Notes: generated from the sequence alone by a model not told the origin. Counted from the stretch's first letter, positions 1 through 9,524 are shown. The stretch: 41,308 nt of DNA from Acidovorax sp. CF316 (GCF_000276605.1 NZ_AKJX01000168.1:1-41308); one strand, 5' to 3'. Program-made: numbers and translations.

Positions 1-155
1 GTGCCGTCGGCGCGCAGCACCAGGGCGTGGTCGTAGCCCATGGAGATGGCCGGCTGCACCGCGTGCGCCGAGGTCATCGCAAAAGCACTGCACAGTGCGG
101 CAGCACCCAGGGCTGCGGCCGTGCGGAAAGTCTTGTTCTTCATCAGGTACTTCAT
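1..155 (-). CDS. secreted RCC1-repeat-like protein, N-terminal fragment
   Basis: Only the first 51 codons lie in the window; the gene runs off the left edge. The protein begins MKYLMKNKTF, followed by a hydrophobic stretch and an Ala-rich cleavage region ending near SAHA (residues 29-32), so a Sec signal peptide is likely. Directly after it comes a G-Y-D-H-A-L-V-L-R-A-D-G segment that fits the start of an RCC1 (beta-propeller) repeat, in which GxxHxLAL..DG is the usual pattern. A GAGAG stretch upstream supports the ATG at 155; the in-frame ATG four codons later is a possible alternative. The function cannot be told from the fragment. The RCC1 call rests on one partial repeat. Confidence 0.55.
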   Translation of the reverse strand, partial: MKYLMKNKTFRTAAALGAAALCSAFAMTSAHAVQPAISMGYDHALVLRADG

Positions 156-434
156 CGGTTCTCTCAGTAATTCGGTCAGTCGTAAATCAAACAGGTAAAC
201 ACCTGGAACCCATGGAGGGCTCCATGAACCAGCGGTGTCCGCCGTGCCGCCATCTGTGTGTGATGCATGGCTGCGAACCGCTTGGCCGCGAGTCTGACGG
301 CGGCCGGCTTTGCAAACAATGGTGTGCAGCGCAGGCCGGCGGGCAGGGCGTGAACTTGTGCACGAAGCCGGCACGCAAAAGTGCACGGCCGTGCTGCTAC
401 CGGGCCGCCAGGGCCTTTCGCGGATACTTGGGGC
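156..434. other. intergenic region with two small hairpins
   Basis: This gap separates the divergent RCC1-like gene and the 93-aa gene. It contains two adjacent short inverted repeats, CAGGT/ACCTG (192-205) and CATGGAG/CTCCATG (211-226). They would lie in the 5' leader or promoter of the leftward gene. I see no convincing -35/-10 pair and no RNA gene. Confidence 0.4.
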
Positions 435-716
435 ATGGCAGCCGAACACGACCAACTCACCACATTGCAAGCCGCCCTGGCGCGTTTCAGCGAGGGCGCA
501 GCCAGTGCCGCGTCCTTGAGCACGCTGGCGCGCGGACAGGCCGACCTGCTCGCGGCCCTGCCGCCGCGCTACAGCGAAGTCCTGCTGAACCTGCTGGACC
601 GGCTCGAATCGAGCGCGCTGTTCTCCGAGGAGAGCTGCTCATTCAGCCAGAAGGACCTGGTGGCCAACCTGCAGATGTGGGTGGACAAGGCGCGCGGCAC
701 GCTGGACGCGCGCTGA
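435..716 (+). CDS. small conserved-type hypothetical protein (93 aa)
   Basis: I do not recognise a named family. The predicted protein is soluble, with no signal peptide or membrane segment. It is mostly helical in appearance: an Ala/Leu-rich N-terminal half, a central LLAALPPRYSEVLLNLLDRLE segment, and a charged C-terminal helix (QKDLVANLQMWVDKARG). The start is placed at the ATG of MAAEHDQLTT because it gives a compact protein; a longer in-frame start 54 bases upstream would add a low-complexity extension. No strong Shine-Dalgarno is visible. It ends 12 bases before the convergent holA stop. Coding looks likely from codon bias (strong third-position G/C), but the function is unknown. Confidence 0.6.
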   Translation: MAAEHDQLTTLQAALARFSEGAASAASLSTLARGQADLLAALPPRYSEVLLNLLDRLESSALFSEESCSFSQKDLVANLQMWVDKARGTLDAR

Positions 717-728
717 ACGCAGTGCGGG

Positions 729-1784
729 CTACTTTGCCGAACTTGTCAGCCTGCACAGCTGCAGCGCCAGGCGCTGCAGGGCCTGCCAGCCATCGGTAGG
801 CCAGTCGGGCACCTTCAGGCCCTTGACGATGCCGTCCACCGTGTGGGCCGACTGCAGCAGGCGCGCCAGCGCCGCGTCGCTGGCCTTGGGCAGGATGCGC
901 TCGAACAGGCGCTCCTTGGGCCCCCAGATGCGGTTCTCGCGCAGGGCCATGGGCAGCGGGCGCCCGGCGTTCATCGCGTCCTTCACGCGCTTCAGGGCGC
1001 GGATGTCCTCGGCCAGCGCCCAGTGCACCAGCACCTCGGCCTCGCCCTCGGCCTGCAGGCCGTCGAGCATGCGTTGCACGCGCGCAGTGTGGCCGCCCAG
1101 CACCGACTCGGACAGCTTGAACACGTCGTAGCGCGCCACATTGAGCACGGCCGCTTCGACCTGGGCCTGGGTCAGTTCGCCCGGTGGGTGCAGCAGCGCG
1201 AGCTTCTGGATCTCCTGGTGGGCGGCGAGCAGGTTGCCCTCCACGCGGTCGGCAAAGAACTGCAGCGTGCGCTGGCCCTCCTCGCCCGCCACCACGCGCT
1301 GGCCCTGGGTGGCCAGACGCTGGGCGATCCACTGCGGCAGCATGCCGCGCTCGATGGGGTCGATCTGGATCGAGGTGCCGTTGCCCTCCAGCGCGGCGAA
1401 CCAGGCGCCCGTGCGCGTGGCCTTGTCCAGGCGCGGCAGAATCACCAGGGTCAGGGTGCTGTCGTTGCCCCGGGCGGCCTCGGCGATCTGCTGCAGCGCC
1501 ACGCTGCCATCCTTGCCCGGCTTGCCCGACGGGATGCGGATCTCCACGATCTGCTTGTCGGCAAACAGGCTCAGCGAGCCCCCTGCGGCCAGCACGGCAC
1601 TCCAGTCGAAGTGGGCGCCCGCTACCGTGTACGAGCTGCGCTCGGTATAGCCCTGGCTGCGCGCCGTGGCGCGGATGGCGTCGGCCGCCTCCTGCTGCAA
1701 AAGCGCTTCATCGCCATGCAGCACATACAGCGGCGACAGGCCCTTTTGGAGGTGGGGGGAGAGTTGGGCCAGGGCGACTTGCAT
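729..1784 (-). CDS. holA: DNA polymerase III subunit delta
   Basis: HolA is the clamp-loader delta subunit that opens the beta sliding clamp. The 351-residue product matches the family length (about 340 aa). It begins MQVALAQLSPHLQKGLSPLYVLHGDEALL, where LYVLHGDE is the typical N-terminal strand of the AAA+-like domain; the central part carries the LPRLDK and GN.LAA.QEI.KLALL motifs of the family. The ATG at 1784 is chosen because the family motif follows at once; the longer open frame upstream reads through non-family residues. There is no Shine-Dalgarno, but a TAGACT hexamer ends 7 bases before the ATG, so the transcript could be leaderless. In many proteobacteria holA follows leuS-lptE directly; here an arginase gene on the other strand separates it from lptE. 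Confidence 0.93.
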   Translation of the reverse strand: MQVALAQLSPHLQKGLSPLYVLHGDEALLQQEAADAIRATARSQGYTERSSYTVAGAHFDWSAVLAAGGSLSLFADKQIVEIRIPSGKPGKDGSVALQQIAEAARGNDSTLTLVILPRLDKATRTGAWFAALEGNGTSIQIDPIERGMLPQWIAQRLATQGQRVVAGEEGQRTLQFFADRVEGNLLAAHQEIQKLALLHPPGELTQAQVEAAVLNVARYDVFKLSESVLGGHTARVQRMLDGLQAEGEAEVLVHWALAEDIRALKRVKDAMNAGRPLPMALRENRIWGPKERLFERILPKASDAALARLLQSAHTVDGIVKGLKVPDWPTDGWQALQRLALQLCRLTSSAK

Positions 1785-2018
1785 GGTGCAAAGTCTAAAC
1801 GCGTGGCACGCTCCCCTGCGACCTCCCGGCACGGTGCAGAAAGCCTGCGCCGTACCAAATGCCAACAAGGTCGTACAAATTGATCAATCTTTGGCAAGAA
1901 TTGCACAGGCTTTTGGCTTTCCATTGCCCGCGCGCCGACCCACAATAACGCCCTGCATGGCCGTGGCGCTACCCGCGTTGCAGCAGCAGCCCATTCCCCC
2001 TCACAAAGGCACCCACGC

Positions 2019-2972
2019 ATGACCATCCTCCCTGCAACGCACCCTGCCGCCAGTCTGATCGGCGCCCCCACCGACATCGGTGCCGGAGCCCGCGGCGCGT
2101 CCATGGGCCCGGAGGCCTTGCGCGTGGCGGGCTTGCAGGCGGCGCTGGAGCGCCATGGCCTGCAGGTGGCAGACCGCGGCAACCTGAACGGCCCGGCCAA
2201 TCCCTGGCTGCCGCCGGTGGACGGCTACCGCCACCTGCCCGAAGTGGTGCAGTGGAACCAGCTGGTGTTCGATGCCGTGCATGCCGAGCTGCAGCAGGGC
2301 CGCCTGCCCATCCTGCTTGGCGGCGACCACTGCCTGGGCCTGGGCAGCATCAGCGCGGTGGCACGCCATTGCGCCGAGACGGGCAAGACGCTGCGCGTGC
2401 TCTGGCTCGACGCCCATGCCGACTTCAATACCAGCGCCCTCACGCCCAGCGGCAACGTGCATGGCATGCCCGTGGCCTGCCTGTGCGGGCTGGGACCCAT
2501 CGAACTCACGGGCCTGGCCGGCATGCCCGATGGCGGCCCGACCCTGCGGCCGCAGCAGGTGCGCCAGATCGGCATCCGCAGCGTGGATGCGGGCGAGAAG
2601 CGCCTGGTGCACGAGCAGGGGCTGGAGGTGTTCGACATGCGCGCCATCGACGAGATCGGCATGCGCCAGGCCATGCAGCAGGCCCTGGCCGGCATGGACG
2701 AGAACACCCACCTGCACGTGAGCTTCGACGTGGACTTCCTGGACCCGGGCATTGCCCCCGGCGTGGGCACCACCGTGCCCGGCGGCCCGACCTACCGCGA
2801 GGCCCAGCTGTGCATGGAGATGATCGCCGACAGCGGCCGCCTGGCCTCGCTGGACATCATGGAACTGAACCCGGCCCTGGACGTGCGCAACCAGACGGCC
2901 GAGGTGGCCGTGGACCTGGTGGAATCACTCTTCGGAAAAAGCACCCTGATGCGGGTGCCCCCGCTGAAGTAG
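2019..2972 (+). CDS. rocF: arginase
   Basis: The enzyme hydrolyses L-arginine to ornithine and urea in the cytoplasm using two Mn ions. The 317-aa protein shows all ureohydrolase metal motifs: GGDHC (residues 101-105), DAHADFN (131-137) and SFDVDFLDP (around 240). SGNVHGMPV and GGPTYREA fit arginases better than agmatinases, so RocF is preferred. Length is normal. The gene is single and opposite to its neighbours: it starts about 235 bases from the divergent holA start and ends only 2 bases from the convergent lptE stop, with no terminator between. The upstream gap is locally AT-richer and may hold the promoter. Its position inside the usual leuS-lptE-holA cluster suggests a lineage-specific insertion. 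Confidence 0.93.
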   Translation: MTILPATHPAASLIGAPTDIGAGARGASMGPEALRVAGLQAALERHGLQVADRGNLNGPANPWLPPVDGYRHLPEVVQWNQLVFDAVHAELQQGRLPILLGGDHCLGLGSISAVARHCAETGKTLRVLWLDAHADFNTSALTPSGNVHGMPVACLCGLGPIELTGLAGMPDGGPTLRPQQVRQIGIRSVDAGEKRLVHEQGLEVFDMRAIDEIGMRQAMQQALAGMDENTHLHVSFDVDFLDPGIAPGVGTTVPGGPTYREAQLCMEMIADSGRLASLDIMELNPALDVRNQTAEVAVDLVESLFGKSTLMRVPPLK

Positions 2973-2974
2973 CC

Positions 2975-3475
2975 TCAGCGCTTCACGACCGCCAGGCGGC
3001 GCAGCAATTGCTGCACGATGTCGGTCTGCATGTTGCGGTACAGCAGGGCCTCTTCGGCCTCCTTGGCCAGGGCGATGGTTTCGTTGTAGCTGATGTCGCG
3101 CTGCTGCAGCAGCTCGGTCTCGGGCAGGAGTTCTGCGCCATTGGCACCGCGCACCCGGAACTTCACGCGCAGCCGCAGCTGCAGTTCGCGCACCTGGCCC
3201 GAGGCGTTCTGCCCCACGACCACGCGCTCGCGCTGCTCGGACAGCAGCTCCAGCCCGACCTGGGCCTTGGGCAGGTCCGCCATATCGCGCAGCACCGTGA
3301 GCTTGCTGCCCGAGCCGTCCAGCGTGCGCTGCAGCTCGCGCGCCAGCGTGGAGCTGGGGGGCGCGGCGATGAACAGCACGTCGAACGAGAACTCGGGCAC
3401 GCCACGCAGGCGAAAACCGCAGGCGGTGAGCAATGCGGCAGGTGCCGCCATGAGCAAGGTGCGCTTGGTCAGCAT
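2975..3475 (-). CDS. lptE: LPS-assembly lipoprotein LptE
   Basis: LptE is the outer-membrane lipoprotein that plugs the LptD barrel and helps insert lipopolysaccharide into the outer leaflet. The 166-aa product has a short signal sequence with lipobox LLTAC (Cys19) followed by GFRLRG, the hallmark of LptE/RlpB proteins, and ends in the usual long amphipathic helix (residues 130-160, YNETIALAKEAEEALLYRNM). The start codon lies 2 bases after the leuS stop, so translation is probably coupled to leuS. It ends tail-to-tail with the arginase gene. Identity rests on motif, length and position after leuS. Confidence 0.92.
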   Translation of the reverse strand: MLTKRTLLMAAPAALLTACGFRLRGVPEFSFDVLFIAAPPSSTLARELQRTLDGSGSKLTVLRDMADLPKAQVGLELLSEQRERVVVGQNASGQVRELQLRLRVKFRVRGANGAELLPETELLQQRDISYNETIALAKEAEEALLYRNMQTDIVQQLLRRLAVVKR

Positions 3476-3477
3476 GC

Positions 3478-6189
3478 TCACACCACCACGTTCACCAGGC
3501 GCCCGGGCACCACGATCACGCGCTTGGGCGCAGCCCCTGCGGCCTGGGCGATGAAGGCTTCGCTGGCCAGCGCAACGCGCTCGATCTCGGCCTTGTCGGC
3601 CTGGGCCGACACGAGGATGGAGCCGCGCAACTTGCCGTTGACCTGCAGCATGAGCTCGATCTCGTCCTGCACCAGGGCACCGGCGTCCACCTGGGGCCAG
3701 GGCGCGTCGAGCAGCTCGCCCAGGGCACCGGCATAGCCCAGCGTGGCCCACAGCGCGTGGGCGATGTGGGGCGTGGCGGGGTACAGGCTGCGCAGCAGGA
3801 TGCCGAAGCCCTCGATGAGCGCCACCTGGGCGCCTGCCGAGTCGGTGGCCTTGAAGTCTTCGAGCGCGTTGATCATCTTCATCGCGCCCGAGACCACCGT
3901 GTTGTACTGCATGCGCTGGTAGTCGTAGTCCACCTGCTTGAGCACGGTATGGAGCTCCAGGCGCAGGGCCTTGGCCTCCTTGCCGAACTGCACGTCGGCC
4001 AGGCTCGTGGCGCCGGCCACGCTGGCCAGCGCCGCGTCCCGGTCGATGGCTGCGAGCTTGAAGCCGAAGTTCCACACCCGGCGCAGGAAGCGGTAGCTGC
4101 CTTCCACGGCCGCATCGTTCCACTCCAGCGTGGCTTCGGGCGGGGCCGTGAACATGGTGTACAGGCGGGCGGTGTCGGCACCGTACCTGGCGATCAGGTC
4201 CTGCGGATCGACACCGTTGCGCTCGGTCTTGCCCATCTTGCCCACGCCGCCATACTCCAGCAGCAGGCCCTGCGCGAACTGGCCTTCGGCCTCGTTCAGC
4301 TTGCCGCCGATGATGCGGCCTTGGGCATCCAGCACGGGGGTCACGCCCTCGGGCGGGAAGTAGCTCTTGCCGCCCTTCTCGTCGCGCGTGAAGTAGATGT
4401 GGTTGAGCACCATGCCCTGTGTGAGCAGGTGGGCGAACGGTTCGTCCACCGTCACCAGCCCCAGGTCGCGCATGACCTTGGTCCAGAAACGTGCGTACAG
4501 CAGGTGCAGGATGGCGTGCTCGATGCCGCCGATGTACTGGTCCATGCCGGCACCACCGGTCGCGGCCTTCTGGTCGCGCATCCAGTAGGCCGTGCCGTCG
4601 GCCACCATGGCGTCGTCGTTCTTCGGGTCGCAGTAGCGCATGAAGTACCAGGAGCTGTCCACGAAGGTGTCCATGGTGTCGGTCTCACGGCGCGCGGCCT
4701 TGCCGCAGACGGGGCAGACCACGCCGGCGTGAAAGCCCTCGTGCTTGTGCAGCGGGTTGCCCGAGCCATCGGGTACGCAGTCGGTGGGCAGCACCACCGG
4801 CAGGTCCTTTTCCGGCACGGGCACGGCGCCATGCTCCTCGCAGTGGATGATGGGGATGGGCGTTCCCCAGTAGCGCTGGCGCGAAACGCCCCAGTCGCGC
4901 AGGCGCCAGGTGGTCTTGGTCTCGCCCAGGCCCTTGGCCTGCAGCGCGTGGGCCACGGCGGCCACGGCCTCCTTGTAGCCCATGCCGCTGAAGCTGTCGG
5001 AGTTGATGGTCACGCCGCGCTGCTTGTCACCGTACCAGTCGTTCCACTGGTGGTAGTTGAAGTGCTCGCCGTCCACCAGCACCACCTGCTTGATTTCCAG
5101 GTCGTACTTCAGGGCGAAGGCAAAGTCGCGCTCGTCGTGCGCGGGCACGCCCATCACGGCGCCGTCGCCATAGCCCATGAGCACGTAGTTGCCCACCCAC
5201 ACCGGGATCTGCTCTTCGGTGATGGGGTGCGTCACGAACAGGCCCGTGGGCTGGCCCTTCTTTTCCTGCGTGGCCAGCTCGGCCTCGGTGGTGCCGCCGC
5301 TCTTGCATTCCTCGATGAAGGCCGCCAGCGCCGGGTTGCTGCGCGCGGCATGCGCCGCCAGTGGGTGCTCGGGCGCCACGGCGCAGAAGGTCACGCCCAT
5401 GATGGTGTCGGCGCGCGTGGTGAAGACGTACATGCGGCCGTCGCCGATCAGCGCGCCGTCATCGCCCTGGATGTCGTGCAGGAAGGCAAAGCGCACGCCT
5501 TCGCTCTTGCCGATCCAGTTCTCCTGCATGAGCTTGACGCGCTCGGGCCAGCCGGGCAGCTTGTCGCCGGTCACGAAGTCCAGCAGTTCTTCGGCGTAGT
5601 CGGTGATCTTCAGGTAGTAGCCGGGAATCTCGCGCTTTTCCACCGTGGCGCCGGTGCGCCAGCCCTTGCCGTCGATGACCTGCTCGTTGGCCAGCACGGT
5701 CTGGTCCACCGGGTCCCAGTTCACGACCTGGGTCTTGCGGTAGGCAATGCCCTTGTCCAGCATCTTCAGGAACAGCCACTGGTTCCAGTGGTAGTACTCG
5801 GGATCGCAGGTGGCGACTTCGCGCGACCAGTCGATGGCCAGGCCCATGGCCTGCATCTGCGTCTTCATGTACGCGATGTTCTCGTACGTCCACTTCGCAG
5901 GCGGCACGCCGTTCTTGAGCGCCGCGTTCTCGGCCGGCAGGCCGAAGGCGTCCCAGCCCATGGGCATGAGCACGTTGTGGCCGTTCATGCGCAGGTAGCG
6001 CGTGAGCATGTCGTTGATGGTGTAGTTGCGCACATGGCCCATGTGCAGCTTGCCGCTGGGGTAGGGCAGCATCGAGCAGGCGTAGAACTTCTTCTTGTTC
6101 GCGTCTTCGACCACGCGGTAGGCATCGCGGGCGGTCCAGTGGTCTTGCGCGGCGCGCTCAACCTCTTGGGGAGAGTATTTGTCTTGCAT
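3478..6189 (-). CDS. leuS: leucyl-tRNA synthetase
   Basis: Class I aminoacyl-tRNA synthetase charging tRNA-Leu. The 903-aa protein carries HMGH (residues 49-52), the zinc-binding insert with CPVCG, and the CP1 editing domain with the TTRADTIMG threonine-rich loop and [15 protein letters not shown]. It also has the [14 protein letters not shown] segment and an anticodon-binding C-terminal region. The usual KMSKS loop reads KMGKT (residues 651-655), followed by the normal ERNGVDPQ. Both loop lysines are kept. The ATG at 6189 begins [11 protein letters not shown], typical of the family; the open frame extends far upstream but is non-homologous there. leuS leads directly into lptE. Confidence 0.97.
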   Translation of the reverse strand: MQDKYSPQEVERAAQDHWTARDAYRVVEDANKKKFYACSMLPYPSGKLHMGHVRNYTINDMLTRYLRMNGHNVLMPMGWDAFGLPAENAALKNGVPPAKWTYENIAYMKTQMQAMGLAIDWSREVATCDPEYYHWNQWLFLKMLDKGIAYRKTQVVNWDPVDQTVLANEQVIDGKGWRTGATVEKREIPGYYLKITDYAEELLDFVTGDKLPGWPERVKLMQENWIGKSEGVRFAFLHDIQGDDGALIGDGRMYVFTTRADTIMGVTFCAVAPEHPLAAHAARSNPALAAFIEECKSGGTTEAELATQEKKGQPTGLFVTHPITEEQIPVWVGNYVLMGYGDGAVMGVPAHDERDFAFALKYDLEIKQVVLVDGEHFNYHQWNDWYGDKQRGVTINSDSFSGMGYKEAVAAVAHALQAKGLGETKTTWRLRDWGVSRQRYWGTPIPIIHCEEHGAVPVPEKDLPVVLPTDCVPDGSGNPLHKHEGFHAGVVCPVCGKAARRETDTMDTFVDSSWYFMRYCDPKNDDAMVADGTAYWMRDQKAATGGAGMDQYIGGIEHAILHLLYARFWTKVMRDLGLVTVDEPFAHLLTQGMVLNHIYFTRDEKGGKSYFPPEGVTPVLDAQGRIIGGKLNEAEGQFAQGLLLEYGGVGKMGKTERNGVDPQDLIARYGADTARLYTMFTAPPEATLEWNDAAVEGSYRFLRRVWNFGFKLAAIDRDAALASVAGATSLADVQFGKEAKALRLELHTVLKQVDYDYQRMQYNTVVSGAMKMINALEDFKATDSAGAQVALIEGFGILLRSLYPATPHIAHALWATLGYAGALGELLDAPWPQVDAGALVQDEIELMLQVNGKLRGSILVSAQADKAEIERVALASEAFIAQAAGAAPKRVIVVPGRLVNVVV

Positions 6190-6287
6190 GGAGGCTCGGG
6201 TCAGGATGGTGCAGCCACAGGACTGCGCTGCGCGGATTTTAGGCTGTCGGGCGAACCGCCGCGGGAGCGGGCCCGGCAGCCCGGGTT

Positions 6288-6728
6288 TCAGGGCTTTTTC
6301 GGGGCTTGGGCGGCGGTCTGCGGATCGGCCACGAAACCGATGCGCTGCAGGCCCGCGGCATGGGCTGCGCCCATGATCTCGACGATGCGACCATAGGGCA
6401 CGGCGGCGTCCGCGCGCAGCTGCACTTCGGTGTCGGGCGCGGTGGCGCCGATGCGCTGCAGGCGCTCGGCCAGTGCGGCCTGTGCCAGCGGCTGGTCGTC
6501 GAGGAAGGCCTGGCCCGTGCGGTCCACCACCAGCGTGAGGGCCCTGGCCGGCGCCCCGGAGGCGGTGCCCTCGGCGCGCGGCAGGTCCAGGCGGATGGCG
6601 CTGGCCATGAGCGGCGCAGTGAGGATGAAGATCACCACCAGCACCAGCATCACGTCGACCAGCGGCGTCATGTTGATGTCGCTCATGGGCTGGGAACCCG
6701 GCGTACGTTCCAGCCTGCCGAAGCTCAT
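6288..6728 (-). CDS. exbD: ExbD/TolR-family biopolymer transport protein
   Basis: Inner-membrane partner of ExbB in a proton-driven motor that energises TonB-dependent outer-membrane uptake. The 146-aa protein has the conserved N-terminus [24 protein letters not shown], in which Asp25 is the membrane-embedded proton-carrying residue, a single membrane segment (about residues 22-42) and a periplasmic C-terminal domain ending in a Lys/Pro tail. Its ATG overlaps the exbB stop by 4 bases (ATGA), so the two are translationally coupled. No tonB gene is in the window, so whether the pair serves TonB or a Tol-like role is inferred only from the family. Confidence 0.9.
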   Translation of the reverse strand: MSFGRLERTPGSQPMSDINMTPLVDVMLVLVVIFILTAPLMASAIRLDLPRAEGTASGAPARALTLVVDRTGQAFLDDQPLAQAALAERLQRIGATAPDTEVQLRADAAVPYGRIVEIMGAAHAAGLQRIGFVADPQTAAQAPKKP

Positions 6729-7414
6729 TCGGCCACCCTGCCCACGGGCACGGCGGCCGCGTGCGCCATATCGGTGCGCAGTTCACGCAAATCCCGGGCG
6801 AACCCCTCCAGGTCGGCCTCGATGCGCCCGATGAGCCGGCCGCAGACGTTGTAGGCCAGCACGGCCGGGATGGCCACGGCCAGTCCGGCGGCGGTCATGA
6901 CCAGGGCCTCGCCCACGGGGCCGGCCACGCGGTCGATGGTGATCTGCCCGGCCCCCGCCATGGCCGACAGCGCATGGTAGATGCCCCAGACGGTGCCCAG
7001 CAGGCCCACGAACGGCGCCGTGGAGCCCACGGTGGCCAGCAGCACCTGGCCGAACTGCAGGCGGCCCAGCACCGCGTGCAAGGCGTCACGCAGCACGCGC
7101 GTGAGCCGCTGCGACAGGCTGCCCATGGAAGCCAGGACAGCGGGGGAGGCCTGGTCGGCCACGGTGTTGACGGCCTGCACCATGGGCAGCACCAGGGCCA
7201 GCCGGTCAAAGCCCTGCAGGCGCAGCGCGGCCTCCGGCAGCGACGGGGCCTGCCAGACGGCGGCCACGCAGCGCGCCACGTCGGCACTGGCACGGCGCAG
7301 CAGGCGCAGCTTCCAGACGATCACCACCCAGCTGGCAACGGACATGCCCAGCAGCAGCAGGGCCGTGCCCTGTGTCACCGCGTCGCCCTGGCGCCACCAG
7401 TGGAATGCGTCCAT
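6725..7414 (-). CDS. exbB: ExbB/TolQ-family proton channel protein
   Basis: MotA/TolQ/ExbB family component of the ExbBD motor. The 229-aa protein has three hydrophobic segments: residues 15-37, about 118-145 ([22 protein letters not shown], the most conserved family motif) and about 160-185 ([24 protein letters not shown]). Length is normal for ExbB. It precedes and overlaps exbD and lies 22 bases downstream of the dapB stop on the same strand, so dapB-exbB-exbD may share a transcript. The upstream bamE terminator separates this group from bamE. Confidence 0.92.
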   Translation of the reverse strand: MDAFHWWRQGDAVTQGTALLLLGMSVASWVVIVWKLRLLRRASADVARCVAAVWQAPSLPEAALRLQGFDRLALVLPMVQAVNTVADQASPAVLASMGSLSQRLTRVLRDALHAVLGRLQFGQVLLATVGSTAPFVGLLGTVWGIYHALSAMAGAGQITIDRVAGPVGEALVMTAAGLAVAIPAVLAYNVCGRLIGRIEADLEGFARDLRELRTDMAHAAAVPVGRVAE

Positions 7415-7436
7415 GCGCGTGTACGGCCTTGGTTTC

Positions 7437-8267
7437 TTACTTCAGGTTCAGCACGTCGAACATGTCGTGCAGACCGGTTTGGTGGGCGGCCAGGTAGCGC
7501 ACGGCGCGCAGGCTGCCCTGGGCGTAGGTGGTGCGGCTGCTGGACTTGTGCGTGATCTCGATGCGCTCGCCGATGCCCGCGAACAGTACGGTGTGGTCGC
7601 CCACGATGTCGCCGCCGCGGATGGCCGCAAAGCCGATGCTGGACGGATCGCGCTCGCCCGTGATGCCTTCGCGGGCGTAGACGGCGCATTCCTTGAGGTC
7701 GCGGCCCATGGCCTCGGCGATGACCTCGCCCATCTTGAGCGCGGTGCCCGAGGGCGCATCCACCTTGTGGCGGTGGTGGGCCTCGATGATCTCGATGTCA
7801 TAGCCGGTGGCCATGGCCTTGGCGGCCATCTCCAGCAGCTTGAGCGTGACGTTGACGCCCACGCTCATGTTGGGCGCCATGACCACGGCCGTGCGCTGCG
7901 CCAGGGCGGCGATCTCGGCCTTCTGCTCGTCGGAAAAGCCGGTGGTGCCGATGACCATCTTCACGCCCAGCTCGGCGCACACCGCCAGGTGGGCCAGCGT
8001 GCCCTCGGGGCGCGTGAAGTCGATCAGGACGTCGGCGTTCTGCAGGCCGGCCTTGATGTCCGAGGTGATGGCCACGCCGCTGGCATGGCCGAGGAAGGCG
8101 GTGGCATCCGAGCCGATGCCGGGGCTGGCGGCCACGTCCAGTGCGCCGGCGAGCACGCAGTCGTCGGTGGCGCGCAGGGCCTCGATGAGCATGCGGCCCA
8201 TGCGGCCCGATGCGCCGGCAACGGCCACGCGCACGGGGGTGGAGGTTGTCGATGTGTTCCCTGCCAT
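7437..8267 (-). CDS. dapB: 4-hydroxy-tetrahydrodipicolinate reductase
   Basis: DapB reduces the DapA product with NAD(P)H on the path to diaminopimelate and lysine. The 276-aa protein has the nucleotide-binding [10 protein letters not shown] (about residues 20-29), [35 protein letters not shown], and the substrate-binding [20 protein letters not shown] with the catalytic His/Lys pair. The ATG at 8267 is chosen because AGGA lies 5-6 bases upstream; a TTG 30 bases earlier has no such signal. An intrinsic terminator for bamE lies just upstream, so a promoter in the short gap is expected although none is obvious. Confidence 0.96.
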   Translation of the reverse strand: MAGNTSTTSTPVRVAVAGASGRMGRMLIEALRATDDCVLAGALDVAASPGIGSDATAFLGHASGVAITSDIKAGLQNADVLIDFTRPEGTLAHLAVCAELGVKMVIGTTGFSDEQKAEIAALAQRTAVVMAPNMSVGVNVTLKLLEMAAKAMATGYDIEIIEAHHRHKVDAPSGTALKMGEVIAEAMGRDLKECAVYAREGITGERDPSSIGFAAIRGGDIVGDHTVLFAGIGERIEITHKSSSRTTYAQGSLRAVRYLAAHQTGLHDMFDVLNLK

Positions 8268-8297
8268 GTGATTCCTGGGTTCGCTAATGGATGACAA

Positions 8298-8322
8298 TGA
8301 AAAAAGCCCCCATGGGGGGCCG
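8298..8322 (-). terminator. rho-independent terminator after bamE
   Basis: Read on the minus strand, a G/C-only stem (GGCCCCCCATGGGGGC) is followed at once by six T residues. It starts a few bases after the bamE stop and ends before the dapB start, so it should end bamE transcripts and insulate dapB. Confidence 0.85.
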
Positions 8323-8327
8323 CCCGG

Positions 8328-8900
8328 TCAGCGCCCGGGCGCTTCGAGGGGCGGGTAGCGGGCAGGTACGAGCTCCTGCGGGGCGGCATCGGCGGCCTTC
8401 TCGGCAGGGGTCTCGGCCTTGCGTGCGGGGTAGCGCGCCAGCTGGTCCTGCGTGGCCTCCAGCACGGGCACCTTGCCCTTGCCGGTGCGGCCGCCGTCCA
8501 GCGAGGCGACGAATTCAGCCTCGGAGGGCATTTCGTCGCCTTCCGAACGCGCCAGCACGTCGCCCTCGAAGAACACCGTGAGCTTGCGGGTCTGCAGCTC
8601 GGCCGAGGGCTTCTTCAGGGTGAAGACGTATTCCCAGCGGTTGGAGTGGAACAGGCTGGTCACCAGGGGGGTGCCCAGGATTTCACGCACCTGCTGGCGG
8701 CTCTGGCCGGGCTTCAAGGCCTCGACCTGCTCGCGCGAGACGAAATTGCCCTGCACGATGTCGATCTTGTACGGCGTGACCACGGTGGCCAGGCGGCGGC
8801 TGGCGCCGTCCAGGCTGCCGCACCCCGCCAGGGTGCCGACGACGGCACCCACCAACAGGATCCAGCCCAGGCGGGCATTGATACGGGCTTTGACTGGCAT
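8328..8900 (-). CDS. bamE: outer-membrane assembly lipoprotein BamE (SmpA/OmlA)
   Basis: BamE is a lipoprotein of the BAM complex that folds beta-barrel proteins into the outer membrane. The 190-aa product has a signal sequence with lipobox LAGC, then the SmpA/OmlA domain: YKIDIVQGNFVSREQVEALKPGQSRQQV, followed by LGTPLVTSLFHSNRWEYVF. The first 120 residues are family-typical; the last 70 are a Pro/Ala/Lys-rich extension of unknown role, longer than in the E. coli protein (113 aa). The gene is divergent from fur across 85 bases, an arrangement common in proteobacteria. On its strand a TACAAT hexamer (8932-8937) could be the -10. Confidence 0.93.
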   Translation of the reverse strand: MPVKARINARLGWILLVGAVVGTLAGCGSLDGASRRLATVVTPYKIDIVQGNFVSREQVEALKPGQSRQQVREILGTPLVTSLFHSNRWEYVFTLKKPSAELQTRKLTVFFEGDVLARSEGDEMPSEAEFVASLDGGRTGKGKVPVLEATQDQLARYPARKAETPAEKAADAAPQELVPARYPPLEAPGR

Positions 8901-8985
8901 GGGGGAAAGAGCTGAGGATATGATCAAACCATTGTAGCGGCAGCCTCTCTCCCCTTCCCGGGCCACCGGCAACCAGGACCAATCC

Positions 8986-9402
8986 ATGACCAATATCGAC
9001 GAACTCAAAAGCACCGGCCTCAAGGCAACCCTGCCCCGCCTGAAGATCATGGAGATCTTCCAGAAGGGCACGCAGCGCCACATGACGGCCGAAGACGTGT
9101 TCCGCGTGCTGCTCGAGGAGCGCTCGGACATCGGCCTGGCCACCGTGTACCGCGTGCTCACGCAGTTCGAGCAGGCGGGCATCCTGATCCGCAGCAACTT
9201 CGAGAGCGGCAAGGCCGTGTACGAACTCAACGAGGGCTCGCACCACGACCACTTCGTCTGCACGTCCTGCGGCAAGGTCGAGGAGTTCTATGACCCCGAG
9301 ATCGAAAAGCGCCAGCAACTCGTGGCCAAGTCCAAGGGCTGGCTGGTGCAGGACCACACCATGGCGCTCTACGGCCAGTGCGCCGATTGCGCGAAGAAAT
9401 GA
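8986..9402 (+). CDS. fur: ferric uptake regulator Fur
   Basis: Iron-responsive repressor that binds DNA as a dimer when loaded with Fe(II). The 138-aa protein has the winged-helix N-terminal half ([14 protein letters not shown], then [21 protein letters not shown] as recognition region). The C-terminal metal and dimer domain has HHDHFVC, CTSCGKV and the final CADC motif that give the structural zinc site. Length is standard. It is divergent from bamE and convergent with hprK, from which it is separated by a repeat element. No clear Fur box is visible in the short upstream gap. Confidence 0.97.
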   Translation: MTNIDELKSTGLKATLPRLKIMEIFQKGTQRHMTAEDVFRVLLEERSDIGLATVYRVLTQFEQAGILIRSNFESGKAVYELNEGSHHDHFVCTSCGKVEEFYDPEIEKRQQLVAKSKGWLVQDHTMALYGQCADCAKK

Positions 9403-9490
9403 CTCCCCCTGAGTCGCCTGCGGCGCCTTCCCCCCAGGGGGGGACGCTCCCAGCGCGGCGGGGCGGCCCTTGCGCGGGAGCACTGGTATG
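9403..9490. repeat. intergenic hairpin repeat, copy 1
   Basis: The gap between convergent fur and hprK is filled by a C-run/G-run hairpin (CCCCCC/GGGGGG around 9429-9443). A GGGGACGC linker follows, then a second hairpin, GCTCCC.../...GGGAGC (9446-9481), and ACTGGTAT. The same plan appears at 28395-28472 with a different second hairpin. It looks like a dispersed palindromic repeat of the REP type and may act as a bidirectional terminator for fur and hprK. The match between the two copies was found by eye. Confidence 0.65.
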
Positions 9491-9524
9491 GCCGCGCCAG
9501 TTTCGGCGGCCTGACTGAGCGCCG

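Noticed and set aside
3757..6396. An 879-codon open frame opposite leuS on the plus strand
   Set aside because: It is the antisense shadow of leuS, rich in His, Gly, Val and Gln, as expected from G/C-biased third positions; no domain is seen.
8890..8924. TTGACT and TATGAT considered as a fur promoter
   Set aside because: The spacing is 23 bases, too long for a normal sigma-70 promoter.
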